A model generated the notes under the pieces. The model saw only the letters and a program-made list of their open reading frames with translations, searched no databases and had not been told where the DNA came from. Positions 48,801 to 61,930 of a stretch of 64,000 nucleotides of DNA are shown here, piece after piece; within the stretch, counting starts at the first letter, position 1; every line of letters starts with the position of its first letter. This stretch comes from Sitta carolinensis (Eukaryota > Chordata > Aves > Passeriformes > Sittidae), in the NCBI GenBank assembly GCA_032173965.1, contig CM063290.1:13169501-13233500 (forward strand). Reading direction: 5' to 3'. Position numbers and translations under genes: made by a program.

Positions 48801-51800
48801 TGGGAAAGCAACGAACTGCACTTAAGAGACACCAGTGCTCCACAAAAATATTTTATAGCTGTTTTTTTAGACTATATTTAATTATTTTAATACCAAATTG
48901 AACTGTTTCATCTCATCTCCAATATACCAGAAAAATCTTGAAGCTGCTCTTTAGACTTCTTTTGATCTGATGAATAGTTTCTGGTTTGGAGAATTTCTTC
49001 GAACAACCCAATGATTTAATGGCAGCTCTTTTTCCTCTAGCCTAGCAACTAAGCCAATGCCATCCCACATTAACGGTAATGAAAATAGAGTAGGATGATT
49101 TACAAAAAAATATTTATATTTAATATTAGTGTTTCTGTAGTAGGTCACTAAAGGAATAATAAAAATAGTAGGCTGTTGTTACTGCCTTAAAAAATGGGAT
49201 TTTTATTTAAGCAAATCATGTCAGTGTCTGAAGCCTACTGGATTATCTTCTAACATATGGTAAGTATTGGTTATGTGGTGTGCTGGCTTGCATTTCATTG
49301 TTGGAAAAGCATAGAAAACTGATTTTAGTATGCCTTTGCTCTTAGCAGCAGGGTATAATCATTTTTAAAAGAAATTATGGAATCAAGCATTAGCATACTG
49401 TGTAAATTTAGGATTTATGGAAGGATGTCATATATCACACACATATATTGCTTTGGGATGCTTAAGAAATCTTCACTTCCACATGTCACTGTTTTGTAGT
49501 TGTTTAAAATGGTAACTAAGCACATGCAAAAAGATAGCAATGCTAGGATAGCCTTCAAAAAATTACATTGTTAAGTATTTAATAAACATACCGAAACATG
49601 AATATATTATCCATTTTACAACCACAGAACTTTAAAGAATTTCTTTCTGTGGATGCGTCAGTTATCATTATCCCTGAGGGTATTAGCTAAGCCCCACATA
49701 TTCAGCCCCTTGCAACCTTGCCATTCTTACGGGATTTGCTTCAGGTGCCTGGAGGTGGGAGGATGTGCGGGTGAAAGTCAGGGCTTTTTGCACCCACAGG
49801 AGAGAAAACCAGCACTTCTCATCCCCTTACATCCCTCCCCAATGGGCTGTCCCTCCACTTTTCTCCACGTGAGGGGAATACGAGCTGTGCCAGCAGGTGA
49901 TGCCATTCCCACACCCCTCCAGTGGGGCAGGAGGAACACGTGGGCTTTCACCTGCCAAAACACTGGGAGATGTGCCCTGCTCTGGCCCCAGCACCTGCCT
50001 GCTGGACCTCCTGAACAAAGGGCCTGCTCATGGCCACTCTAAACAGGAAGCCCAAATTGTGATTGAAAGGTAAGAGAAAAATACCCATTACATACTTGCC
50101 GGCTCATGCTTACTGCTGAGGGTAGGCTTGACTTTACCCTTCACTTTAGATTTCAGCGGCTTAATTAATCTACTAACATCAAAAGGAAAATAATCTGTTA
50201 CGAGCAGTCCTTCTGAAGACTTGGTGCTTTGAAACTTCATTTCAAAATCGATCTCGCCTTTATCAAAATGAATGTAAAACTCAGAGACGAGAAGAACCCT
50301 TTCCTGTGACCCTCCACCACTGTCACTTCTGTTCCACCAAACCTCTGCAAGCTGCCCATTTGATCACAGCTATTTATTTTGTCTAAATAAGGCTCTGAGG
50401 ATGTTACTCCTCATACGGAGAGACAAGCCACAGAGCACCAACGCTGAGGGTGCTGAAGGGTGCAGCAGGTCTGCTCTGTCCACCATGGCTGCACGGGGTG
50501 GGTCCTGAGGCCACTGTGGTGGCAGCACCTGGCAGTGAACGACAGAGAGGGCAGGAAGCCCGGGTAGCCCCTTTTTACATTTCCCTGCGGCCTGTGCTGT
50601 GCCCCTGACAGCAGGCTACCCCTGTGAGACACAGGGCAGTGACTGGCCAAAGTCCTGTGAGCTCACGGGCCCGCGGTGGTCAAGCTCTCCGTGGAGTCAT
50701 GGACGCTACAGTGCCTGGAGACAGGCACAGAGGGGATGGGAGGAGGGCAGAGGATTTGGACTGCCCAAGGCTCCTCCATTTAGAGACCAGTGGAGCTGCT
50801 ATTGAAGCAAATGATGGTGAACAGCCATTTAGGAGAGACCATGTGTTCATGTGACAACTGACCAAAGGTGATTGCCTAAGAATAAGACATCTTGACATTT
50901 CACTAGAGGCCATCCCTGGCCTCCTGCCCTAAGCTTGGTACTTGCTTGATGGGAGGCAGAAAAGTAAAGCAAGAAACAAAATTCTGGTACACTGGAGCTC
51001 TTAAAATTTAAGCTTATGAAAGGAAAAGGCAGAGCCAGAACCACTATAAAGTCTTTTAAATTATAATGTTCAATGCCAGAGTCAGCAATCAAATCAGCCA
51101 CTCATACAAGCTGCTTCAAAGTACAGCTTGAAGCACAAGACTCCCATCCCACATGACTAGTTCAGTGCATTGACAAGGACTATAACTCATATTTCCAAAT
51201 ATTCAGCAAACCTAACATAGCCTGTGATCTATTGCTTAGAAGTGTTCCTGCAAAAACATTGTTAATCTGTAATAACGTAGAGAAATCCTGACTTCTGTAT
51301 TGCTCCATGGCCCAGATTCTCCAAAGCCTGCCATGCATAAGACGTTTTGTTTCTTCTTGTTCCCCTGATCTGGCCCCTGGTTCCCCACTGGCATTTTGCA
51401 AAGCCTGGGGACCTTGAAGGGGGAGCTGACTGCCTCTGCCCAGGTGTCCACTAGGGCAGTGCCAGGGAATGGCTCTCTGACCCATTAAATCATTTTGAAA
51501 ATGCAGTTGTATCTAATTAGTGTTTAGCATTGGCTGTCTTCAGTGTTTGCATTGGTTTGCTTCCATGAAGTGAGATTTCTGGGTTATTTATTACTGCTAA
51601 TAAGTTCCACCACGCTTTGACAGTCACCTTATGTTCTGCCAGTTTGGAGATTTTTGTCAATTACCCTGACTTCATGTATGCCTCTGATCTTTATCTACAA
51701 ATTCTTCTCACTACATCCTCTCAAGACAGGAACTTGTACTTGTTTTCCAGATGCATTTTAAGGGTTGGACTGTGGAATAACTGCACAAGAAATAAGGGAT

Positions 51801-54800
51801 TTGTTTACAAACAGCTTGACAGGGTTAGTTTACCCAAACACACAAGCTATCCAAATTCCATGTAAAAGAGACCTCTTGTACTGAAGGGGAGTATAGAAAA
51901 ACTGTGGGTCATGGTCAGGTTTATATTTGCATTTTCCATCAAGGGGTTATTTGATCCCCTCTGCAGGGAGCATTTACTTGAAAGATGGGTTTCAGCCACA
52001 AAGTATAAATTCCATTTCACTCTCACCAAAAGTTTGGTGTTATTCAGAACATCCAAATTTTGGTCCTCTGTGCCAAACTTAGTGGAACAAGAGCTACCTT
52101 CCTTCACATTTCAGCTGTCTCTTTAATATAAACTCTTCTCTTTCACTGTTAATCATGTCTCAGTCTCTTGCTCACATGTGACAATCTCAGCTCAAGCAGG
52201 CGCAATGAACTCATAATTTAAAATTACTTGGCTCTGCAATACAAGAAAATCTTAAGAAAACTGCAAATAAATACTGTAATACAATATTCACGTATATGTT
52301 ATCTGATAATGTACACTGTGGTTTAAATTCTGCTACCATCAAATTCTTTGAATCCTTAAACAAGTGATACCCATTGGACATTTTATTCATTCTAGACATG
52401 TTTTGACATTTTGGATCAAAACATTTTTAGTATGATTAGCAAACGTTCTTATCAATTGTTTTCTTGTGTGCAGCATAAACTAAGAACACTTTATCGGTTA
52501 TGGAGAATTATCCTTTCTAACTTAGAATTACAGAAGTATATCAAATTTGCATATTCAACAATGGAAATTCTCTAGAAAATAACAACATTTATGACTCATT
52601 AAGAACTAAAGGGTGTTGTGTCTTGACATTATGAAGGGCTGAGATATTATGAAAATAGACTTCCTCAAAAAAAAATTTGCATTAGAATTCAACTTAAAAA
52701 TATTTAGATTTGACTGAAGCCACCAAGGTTGCCAACAAGCTAGTGCTATGAGTGAATTGTGCAGCTGGATTGCATCAATTAGTCCCAAAACTGAACATTA
52801 ATTTAGCTTTTACTAATATTAGTTCATAAAATTGCATTCTGTTACAAAAGCAGTATTTTAAGCACGAACAGCAACACATTTGCAATTTCCTTGTAGACAC
52901 TGAATACAGTCAGAACCCAGAATGCAACACATTTAGTAGTGTAATCAGTTCATTGTTCTTATTTTCCTTAAGCTCTAGTAACAGTTTGGTTTTACTTTTG
53001 TATATCTTTATCTAATAATGTTTTTCAACTGCTGTTACATCATCTACAGTGAACACTTCAAAAAGATGAGGGGAGAAGAAAAAGGGTGCAGAGACAAAAG
53101 CAGTTATATCACAGTCATGTAGGTAACAACTGTTATCAAATTTTTTATTTTATCCTTTTTTATTGGAGCTTGAAAATGGTTCAAACATGCACTCAGCCAT
53201 AAGTGAACTGTTTATAACCACCTCCCAACAAAGCTGGTTTTGTATGAATATAAACTTTTGGGGTCAGCTGCGGCCTGAGACCCAAACTCCATTCTTTCCC
53301 ATTTTTGAATGGGGCCAAGCTCGGTGAGTTGTGCTTTGCTTTCTCTGAGACAGATGAGAGCTACCATGGATACATGCAGGGAGAGGAGTGATTCCTTCTC
53401 TGGAAACCCCCAGGAAGGACCTGGGGGTCCAGCCCGGGAGGAGCTGATGTCTGCCATTGGGAGGAGGGACGGGCACATGGTTCTTTGGAGACACGGATGC
53501 TGATTTCTACCTCATCCTCCCAAGCTCCTGGAGGTTTTCTGCCTCAGCCAACCTCCTTCTGTACAGGGACATATTTTTCTACATTACAACACTGAAGATT
53601 TTAATATTAAATATTCTTTTGCAGAAAAAAAGTCAACACTGATGATGATTTCCAGGATCTCATTTTCCCATATATATTAATATCATGCCTCACATTTCAG
53701 TGACTTTTATTCAAACTTACTACAGCTGAGTTGCAAAATGTTGGCTTTGTCCTTAAGACCATGACAGAGAACTTTATCTGCATTCAGATGCCTACTGGTT
53801 TGTGGTATTTCAATAATAAAACAGCAGGATTGAAGGCTCATGATGAGAAATCTGACTAATTACCTGTTAGATGATAGATGGTTGTAACTCTGCAGTGCCA
53901 GTCACTGAAAACAAAACACTTCTAGATATCAATCAGCTTCCTGACAAATTTAATTTCCATCACATTCAGTGGACAATAAATGTGAATTTTTTCTCAGCAG
54001 CTATGTAGCTTTGACTCTTAACTTTCCAATATGCATAATGATGTTTTAATAAATTAGAGATTTTTTTAAAGTAAATTAGTATTTAGAAACCTGATGTATT
54101 TGTATTTCAGTCTCAAAGCTGGTAGAAATAAATAATGTTGCAAATCTGCCTTGTCTTCTGCAGACAGCAAAGCTGTATTTAATAGCAGTATTTTTATTTT
54201 CTCCATATATTCTTGTTTAAGACCAATTATTTACAATGCTTGTAACAGAGGTATTTGCCCTCTTATTTCAGCACCTTATCCATCTATTTATCAGTAAGTT
54301 GGGTGTAGATTCTCCATATGACTCAAAAACCAAAACATCCAACGATCACTACTACATACTAGCATGTGGGCCAAGTTAAAGCAAGGAGGGATTGGAGCAT
54401 GGAAATTGAATACGGGCTTGAAGAAACACTTCTCTTTTCACATAGGGACTAATTGCATTATCAACATCTGGAAGTTGTGGATAAACTTGTCCCCTTCAGA
54501 ATGAATCTGAGTCCACTTACTCTGTTATAAATCAGAACAGGTCAATTACAGTGTGTATAATATCCATGCCAAAAGTGTGATATGAAAATTAGGCTCTAGA
54601 GGTTGTCAATCCCTTGGGCACAATAAACCAAAAGCAAAGAGGGAACATTAACAGAGGCCCAAAGTTATGGGGGACATGCATCCTGGTATCACTGCAACTA
54701 ATCACCCTACCCCATGCATCATACATGACACAGCAGACTCTGTCTCAAACTTCTAAAACCTTCATGTCTCATGGGATGCAAATTCCGACCAAATAATTTA

Positions 54801-55245
54801 TCTCTGCCTTTTGGCAAGTGGCATCCACACAACAAAAAGAGGGGCAGCAAAATTACATTTATAGTTGGTTTAGAGCACTGTGCTTCTATTTTATTTCACC
54901 TAATAAAAAATTGAAAAAAAAAAAAAAAAAATAAGATCATGCTCTAATGCAATTGTCCTTCTTGGAGGACAATGTGCTGGGTCAGCTGTCTGGGCAAGTG
55001 AAGCTCTGAGGGCCCACCACAGGTATCTGCCCAGCCCTCGGTACTGGAGCTGCAGGGAGCTTTGTCCTTGGGAAATAAAAATATTACTAAGCAGGTAACA
55101 TCTGGGACCTGCTTCGCTGAGGCGACATCAGGGAGAGATAACTCTGTTAGTGTCAGTGACGGCCGAGGGTTTCCAGGGCTGGCCACTGGCCTGTGCTCAA
55201 GTTGATTGATTGGCAGGTGCTGGGACAAGCTTTGTCTGCTCATTC
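48801..55245. other. Non-coding stretch
   Basis: No gene is recognised. GC is raised at 49650-50040 and 50390-50900, with overlapping frames on both strands and no recognisable protein. The rest is AT-rich. A possible polyadenylated retro-insert end is annotated at 54902-54931. Confidence 0.5.
54902..54931 (+). repeat. AATAAA followed by an A18 run
   Basis: AATAAA at 54902-54907 is followed after six bases by eighteen A at 54914-54931. This arrangement can mark the 3' end of a retroposed transcript on the plus strand. The upstream sequence to about 54600 has no coding frame or family I recognise, and no clear target-site duplication was found, so a simple A-run is equally possible. Confidence 0.4.
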
Positions 55246-55249
55246 CTCC

Positions 55250-55620
55250 CAGCCTCCGCCTTTCACCGGAGCTCCCGGTCCCAGCCCCTTCCCAGCAGGG
55301 TCTCCAGGCTGGAGCAGGGGACCGCCGGCATGCCGCCGGCCCCGGGCAGGGCAGGGGCTGCGGGGAGCCCGTCCCGGAGCGCTGTGCCCGGGAGGACAGC
55401 CACGGGCAGAACGCAACGCTGCAAGGGCTGAGAATTTTTCACTGCAGTCAGTTTACTCAGCAAACACCCTAAAGCAGCCATTTCTTCTGAACTCGGGTTT
55501 CTCTCGCAGGTCCTGCCTCAGCCCCCCAGCACAAGCCCCCGAGGGCCGGCCCGTGCGCTGGCCATGGTGTGCAGGCTTCCGGGGCACGGCGGGTCACGCA
55601 CTCGTGGGCTGACCTGGCTC
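55250..55620. promoter_or_regulatory. CpG island 3
   Basis: GC-rich and CpG-rich, with about 13 CpG in 55321-55440 and a second cluster at 55540-55610, against AT-rich flanks. A small palindromic motif (gccggc) recurs at 55325-55340. An acceptor-like tttctctcgcag|gt is at 55498-55509. Overlapping frames in several phases on both strands argue against a single coding exon. It is likely a promoter or first exon of an unannotated transcript, or a GC-biased patch; neither direction is favoured. Confidence 0.55.
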
Positions 55621-58600
55621 TCTGGCATTACGCTAGGGTTGGATGGTCTGTATTGGAAATTATTTATACTGCATCCCTCTCTGCAGCCTGGCGTTACAGC
55701 AAGTAACTGTTATTTTCCAATTTGCAGAAATACAAGCTGGTTTATTTCTGAATTTGCAGGACCTATTTCTACTTCGTTTTGAGAAAGATCCTTGATAGTA
55801 CTGCCAGAGTTTGTCTCTGATTTTTTTACAGTCAGGCTATCACTGTAAAAGGTGCCAATATATCTATGAATAAGAAGTTTAGTACATCAGTGAAAAATTA
55901 CATTCTTAAACACAGGTTTTAAAGATTATGTCACCAATATGCATGCCTGCACATGCATATCCATATATTAAAAAAAATATGCCAGTAATCAGTTTAGAAT
56001 ACCTTATTTTATTATTTCTTGTGGAAGCAATAATGGTTGTATCAACAATTTCTTTTGTTTCTGATTCTGGTAATGAATTACCAAGCTCACATTTATATAC
56101 TACTTTTCATTAGAGATGCACTGAAGACTCTGTTATGATTTTTTTTTCTTAATCAAACCACTGTACAGAAGTGATCCACTTAGACTTTTCTTAAAGCAGC
56201 CTGACATCAAAAGATTTCAAAAGGACAAAGGCGACTTTTAAAAGCTAACATACTATTTATGATTTCAAATGGCAGAAGTATGATTTAGCCTGCTTTATTG
56301 CAGATGTTATAAATGATATTTCACGTAAGAATATTATTCTCTTATTACTTTCCAGGTAGAGTTTCCATTGGCTTCATTAAAGGCCTGAATGTAAAACAGC
56401 TGCAGAATCATGAATTGGGCCCTGGCAAGTGAAATCGTCTCTTTTTTTTTTTTTTTATCATTTGACGTGGCAACATGGCAGCTATTTAATTACACTCATG
56501 CAAGAACAATAAATAAAAGTCCTATGACCTTTTGTTTCAATAAAATAAAATCTTCTTATTCTTTTTAGCTAAAATGTCATTTCCCATTTATTTTCCCCCA
56601 ATGTGGTTGCCAGTGTCCAATTTTTAGGCTCAGTGCACAACAGTGATAAGGTCAAAACCTGAGACAGGGTGATGTGATTAGCCCTGTCCTAGGCTACCTC
56701 ATAAAAATGTCTGCCACACAGCACATGCTCTGTCATGCAAGAAAAATGTTTACAAAAGGGTTCAACCAAACAGAGTTGTATGAACATGCAAAGGACTTTT
56801 TACAGTCTCATCTGATTTTTACAAGTGAGATCATGGAGAGAGGGAGGGGAATTTGAAAATGGGTAAATAGAAGATGGAACTGGACACTGTGGAAAATCAG
56901 AAATTGAGGTGGGTGGTCTGGCAGCTCGAATAACTGTTGCAGATGACCTTAGGCAGCCAAGGTGTGATTCATCAATCCCAGAAGACTTGCAATATGTGAT
57001 ATTTTTTCTGCTTCGGAATAGGCAGTAACCCAAACAAAACCTGACCTGATGAGGTTTGGTTCACAGAGGTCTCATCTCTCCATGAGAATAGGTGAAATCA
57101 CAAGCATAAGTACCAAGGACTAATGTGGCACCATAGACAGGGACTTTATTTATCATGCAGAGAGTGAAAACAAAGCTTTCTACTAGATTTATTGGTAAAA
57201 GGGAACAGAAGAATCTGGTATGGACAAACTGCATGTTCCCCACATCTCAGCTGCCAGAACTTCCTGCCCTCAGGCTTAGATATATTTATCTGGTTATAAT
57301 TCACTAAAGTTGTGTGATTTCAAGTCATTCCAAACAAACAAAATATCTAGGATATCATTCAAGGATGTCCTGACAATCCAATATTTCCCCTTTCAGATTA
57401 AAATAAAAAGAGATTCTAATTAAATGCTCTCACAAAGAGGAGTCCTTCTTCTCAGAAATTGTTTTTATTAAATTTATTTTTTAAACGGCTTAAGGACTGT
57501 AAAAATTAAAATTATGACAGTTTTATCTGGATGGAATTATTATAGCATGTACATCACCGGGAGAGAGAGAAAAGCATATGGAATATATATATATATATAT
57601 TCAGAGCTTGATTGTGCTGTTTCTTTGTATTCAAAGGCCTCTTTGACTTCACTGGAAATTTTACATATGTGACAGTTGCAGAAATGAGTCCTCAAATTGT
57701 ACAGAAATCAAATTTCCATGTTAAAGAGACCCTGTTTCTAATTTCAATTGGAAAAATCACAGTTTTTCATATGAACCCCATCTTGTTATTTTTCCAGCCT
57801 TTTCTAAACATTGGTGCTTTTTATAAGTGAGGGACATTGGAGAGAAAAAAAAAAAGAGATAGAAAGAAAAAGAAGACTTTATGTGTACCAGGGGATAAAT
57901 ATGTTACTGGAACAAGTTTTTGGTGTTGAGTGTACTGTCAGGAGTAAAGAGAAACATGGATAATACCATTAGCACCCCAGTGCTCAAAATAAAATATTAA
58001 TGGCAGCATTTCCCGAGAAATTAAATTACTAGAGGAAAAAAGTCTTACAAATATGCATTCCGCTGCCTTGTTGAAAACCCTCACACAAATTATGGTCAAA
58101 TAAATATCCTTTTGTCTTTAGTACACATACTTTATGACCTTGAGAGATGTTCTCATGCAAATGTCTGAGGTTTTCTTATTCAGAGATGGTCATATTTTGC
58201 ACACACTCACTGGCCAAGGGAAAGAGAATAACCATTAGTTAGGTCTGAATGGATGAAATTCAGTGGTTTGTTTGCAGGACTTGTAAGATCATCTAGGGCC
58301 TGTTTATTGTCTACTTAAACCTCCAGAATTGCTCAGCTTTGACTTGCTCTTGACTTAAAGGCATTGATGGTGACCAGTCCAGTTTGTCCCAGTTATGCTG
58401 ATGGAGGGCCAGACTCAGCACATGAAAAGAGTGCTCTTTTTGTTGCAACGCTTTACAATTTCTTTAAGGTTCTTATTCAACCATTAGCAGTGACTCACTG
58501 GTTGTTAGATAACTGCAGTTCTTACTAAACTGAAAATAAAAAAATCGAGATTCATTCTCACAGAGGTCCTCCATATGTGATAAATACTGCCTGCTATGCT

Positions 58601-61600
58601 TCTAAGAAGACTATAATTATCTAAAATATAATTCATTATGTCAAGTCTCCAATGCACACTATATTATCAACAGGAGCGAAAAAAGTTATTTCTAGATCAT
58701 GACTATTTCTAAAAGATTATTCTTTGAAGTAAAGACAGGAAACATTATGACTCATGCCTATCAATTTTCTATTGCCTATATTCATTTTTATCTGAAACAA
58801 AACGGAAAAAGAAAAAAAATTCAATGTCCTGCCAATAAGTTGAAATTGTTAGCATGTTTTATACACATTAAAATCATGTTTCAAGTAGGTTAATAATACC
58901 CTACCAGCCTCAGAAGCAGTGGAGAACACAACCTTCCTTTGCCCTGACTGTGATACAGGAAAATGCTTGCTCCTGCTGAGACTATGAGGGGGATGAAACT
59001 TTCCTTTCTCTAATAAGGTCACCAAGAAACACAGATTTTTGGGGCATAAACTTGTATTCAGTTGAATACTGTCAAATAAGAAAAATCTGTGTACCTCACA
59101 CAATGCTTAGCGTCTTGTCCAACACTAGTGTACTGACCAGGTCAGGCCAAATGTGTCTCCTACCCCAGTCTTTGCAAGAAGACCATCCCTAACACTGTTC
59201 TTACTAAAATTACATAATTAAGTATTTTCCACAGTCATAAATAATCTTTGCAGCAAGGTTTTTCACACTTCCTATCCATTTTCTGATATAATCCACTCTG
59301 CTAAATTTGAATTGAGGCAAATATGGTTAAACCTAAGATCCCACAGCAGTATAATAAATATTCATCAGTACTACATTTGCCTTTATGTACTTCCCAAGCT
59401 TCAAAATAGCTAAATGACACAAATTTGTTACAGTGGTAACAGCAACACAATTATGGTTAGTGGCCTGTCGCTGCTACCATCCAAACTTCAGCTTACAATA
59501 ATACAAAACTCTTGACAGGCCATTCATGGATCAAACTTAAAATATAAGGAAAAAAGAGAAATGGTTTTAACAATTCAGAGTTTATGGAACTGCCAGATGA
59601 CAAGCTAGTATATGGAAGAAAATATTAAATGTCCAGAAGAAAAAACCAAAATAGACCATGCACATTGCAGATAGGTTTTATACATGCACAAAATATTTAC
59701 CTGGACACTTTTAAAAATCAGTACTTTTCTTAAAGGAATGGCAAGAAATTAAGACCCTGAGGGGATGTTCTTCTCCATGCCAGAGGCCCAGACTAGCTCA
59801 GGAGAAATGGAAGTTCATCCTGCAGACATGAAAGGAATGATTTCTGCCCAGATGGGCAGCAGGCAACTACTGGTGCTGGAGGTGAACATCCCAGAGGGGA
59901 GCCCAGGAATAAATCTATAAATCTTCCTTGAAGGCTACAGACACCTGATAGAGAAGCTTCCACTCCCTGATCACCACTAGATATTACACCAGAAACAATG
60001 GGTAAAACATACAATTTGAGGTTCTTCATGGTCTGGGCTTGATATATGGAGCAGGAAAGGAAGAGGAAGGAGTGGAATAAAGGAGCAGAAGATAGAGATT
60101 TCTTCCAGTGAGTGGCCAAGGACACTCAAGCCAGGCTTCTACTCTACCCTGCCCACTTGAGTTTCTCTCTCTTCCTCATCTCTTTGAAAGCCAAAAGAGG
60201 AAAGCAACAAGCCCAGCTACAGTGACCTTCCCAAGGTGACAGCCAGTTCTCCCCAGTATCTTCCCCAGGATGGATCAGGCTGGCCCTGAGAACTCGGGGC
60301 CCTCTTAAGGATTATCCCCAAAACAAGGTTCCCCACCCAAGGAACAGGTGCTCACACCAACTTCTCACAAAGGATTGTATATCAGAGTGCTAAACAGGAG
60401 CTTTGGATATTCAGACATAGTTTTTAGGAGAAACAAATTCTATAGCTCCATGTTCCAGCATCCAGCGAATTGCTAACGCAAATAATTAAAACTAATGTAT
60501 GGTTGTAAAAATAAATGAATAAAGTATATTTCATTATGCAGTATCCTTGATTTTTATAGTGTTTGATTACTCACTAATTTGCAAAATGTGGTAATCTGCA
60601 GTATGCATCCAAGTCATTAGCGAAATCATACTGTACTTTAGTCAACAGGCTGATGATCTGACATGTCCCAATAGCAGCCCTGTACAGAAAGGTAAAATTA
60701 ATTAAAAGCCCTGATTCTTGTTTTTATAAAAGCCAGTTTACAACACTCAGGCAATGAAAAGTAGCCATCGAGTTTCTACAGAGAGGCTTATGGTGATATA
60801 AATGAACATTAAAGTAAGTAATAGTGTGACCAAAGGCACTTATGCCTTCTGGGGTTTATTTTCACATATTTTATCTTTTAATATTTCTGATTAAATTTGG
60901 TGAGAATATGTAGGTGACACCTAGAAGACAAATATAACTTGGTATGGATCAGCAGCATTAATTCCAACACTCAATTTTGAGAAACATATGTTCTTTTGAA
61001 CAGATATATGGGTGTTATCATTGGCACAGCTATAAATAAATATTAAATCCTCGTCAGTCAAAATAAGGAGTACTCTGAGGTTTCACTTTCATCACATAAC
61101 AATAACACCTCTGGAAAAACATGAAGTCCAAATGATAGCATATTTATTATTTGACAAAAACTATCTCACAAAATATTTTGGTTTAATTCCCAGATGATTT
61201 ACATAATAGATTATAGCAGCTGCTATAACAATTCCAAAGTTGTTTTTTTTTCTGACTAGTCTTTGAATCCTCTAACACTACAAGTGTTTTTCCAGATCTT
61301 ATTTTTTAAATTAGCATGCCTTGAGAAAATACCTACATGTATTTTCCTAGAATGATGCTAGCTATTGATCTCAGCTTGACAAAAGTGGAAGAATTCATAG
61401 GTCATTTCAAAGTCACCTGTTGAACCAACAGAGAAGAAATATTTCTCCTTCACCAGCCTAGAATCCTTAGAGACCAGTGGACAGTGCAAAGGCTTCACAA
61501 GGGCACACAGGGTTGTGGTGCACAGCCGGAGCAGAGCGTCCTTGCAGATTATCACAGTATTTCAGCTTTTGAATTTGAGCCTGAAACAACTGGTTCTGTC

Positions 61601-61680
61601 CTGAGCTCCTTCTCAGGCAAAACTCCTGAAGCAGTGATGGGCCTTTTGTTCAATTCTAGCCACATGCAAATTTATTTTGG
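55621..61680. other. AT-rich non-coding stretch
   Basis: No gene is recognised. It holds T15 at 56442-56456, (AT)9 at 57583-57600 preceded by a short GA run (57560-57570), and a weak palindromic-repeat fragment at 57634-57665 (tttgacttcactggaa). The 110-codon minus frame at 59793-60125 is in a GC-richer patch and has no recognisable domain. Confidence 0.5.
57583..57601. repeat. (AT)n microsatellite
   Basis: Nine AT dinucleotides in a row. Such runs are usually polymorphic. Confidence 0.85.
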
Positions 61681-61930
61681 GATGAGCAAATAATTAATCT
61701 ATTAAAAGGTTCCATGGGACATTCCAAAAGTCGCCGTGAAAAATTATTGTCAGTGCACAGCTGAGATGCTGCTTTATAGAATTAGCTCATAAAGTAGTGT
61801 CATGTGTAATTGCATTTGTGTTGTCACTGTCTCTTTGTAAATCTCCAGAGATTTACAGCACCACACACTGGAGCGAGACCATCTAATATTTATAATGTTT
61901 CATTATTTTCATCTACTTGGAACAAAACTT
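61680..61930. other. Possible conserved non-coding element with hairpin
   Basis: Low simple-repeat content, homeodomain-type cores (taattaat at 61692, attagctcat, taatattta) and a 9-bp perfect inverted repeat tgtaaatct / agatttaca around ccag at 61836-61857. The composition resembles many vertebrate conserved non-coding elements. This is a guess from appearance, with no conservation data. Confidence 0.25.

Noticed and set aside
55193..55612. 139-codon plus frame through CpG island 3
   Set aside because: Overlaps other open frames on both strands and shows only GC-rich composition.
22760..59144. TGACCAGGTCA occurring at 22760-22770 and 59134-59144
   Set aside because: Two everted half-sites with one-base spacing are not a standard receptor arrangement, and two occurrences in 64 kb are not clearly significant.
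59793..60125. 110-codon minus-strand frame
   Set aside because: GC-richer patch, low complexity in places, no domain.
60222..60260. Possible MIR core (gtgaccttcccaaggtgacag)
   Set aside because: Resembles 'gtgacttgcccaaggtcacacag', but the flanks do not continue the SINE pattern.
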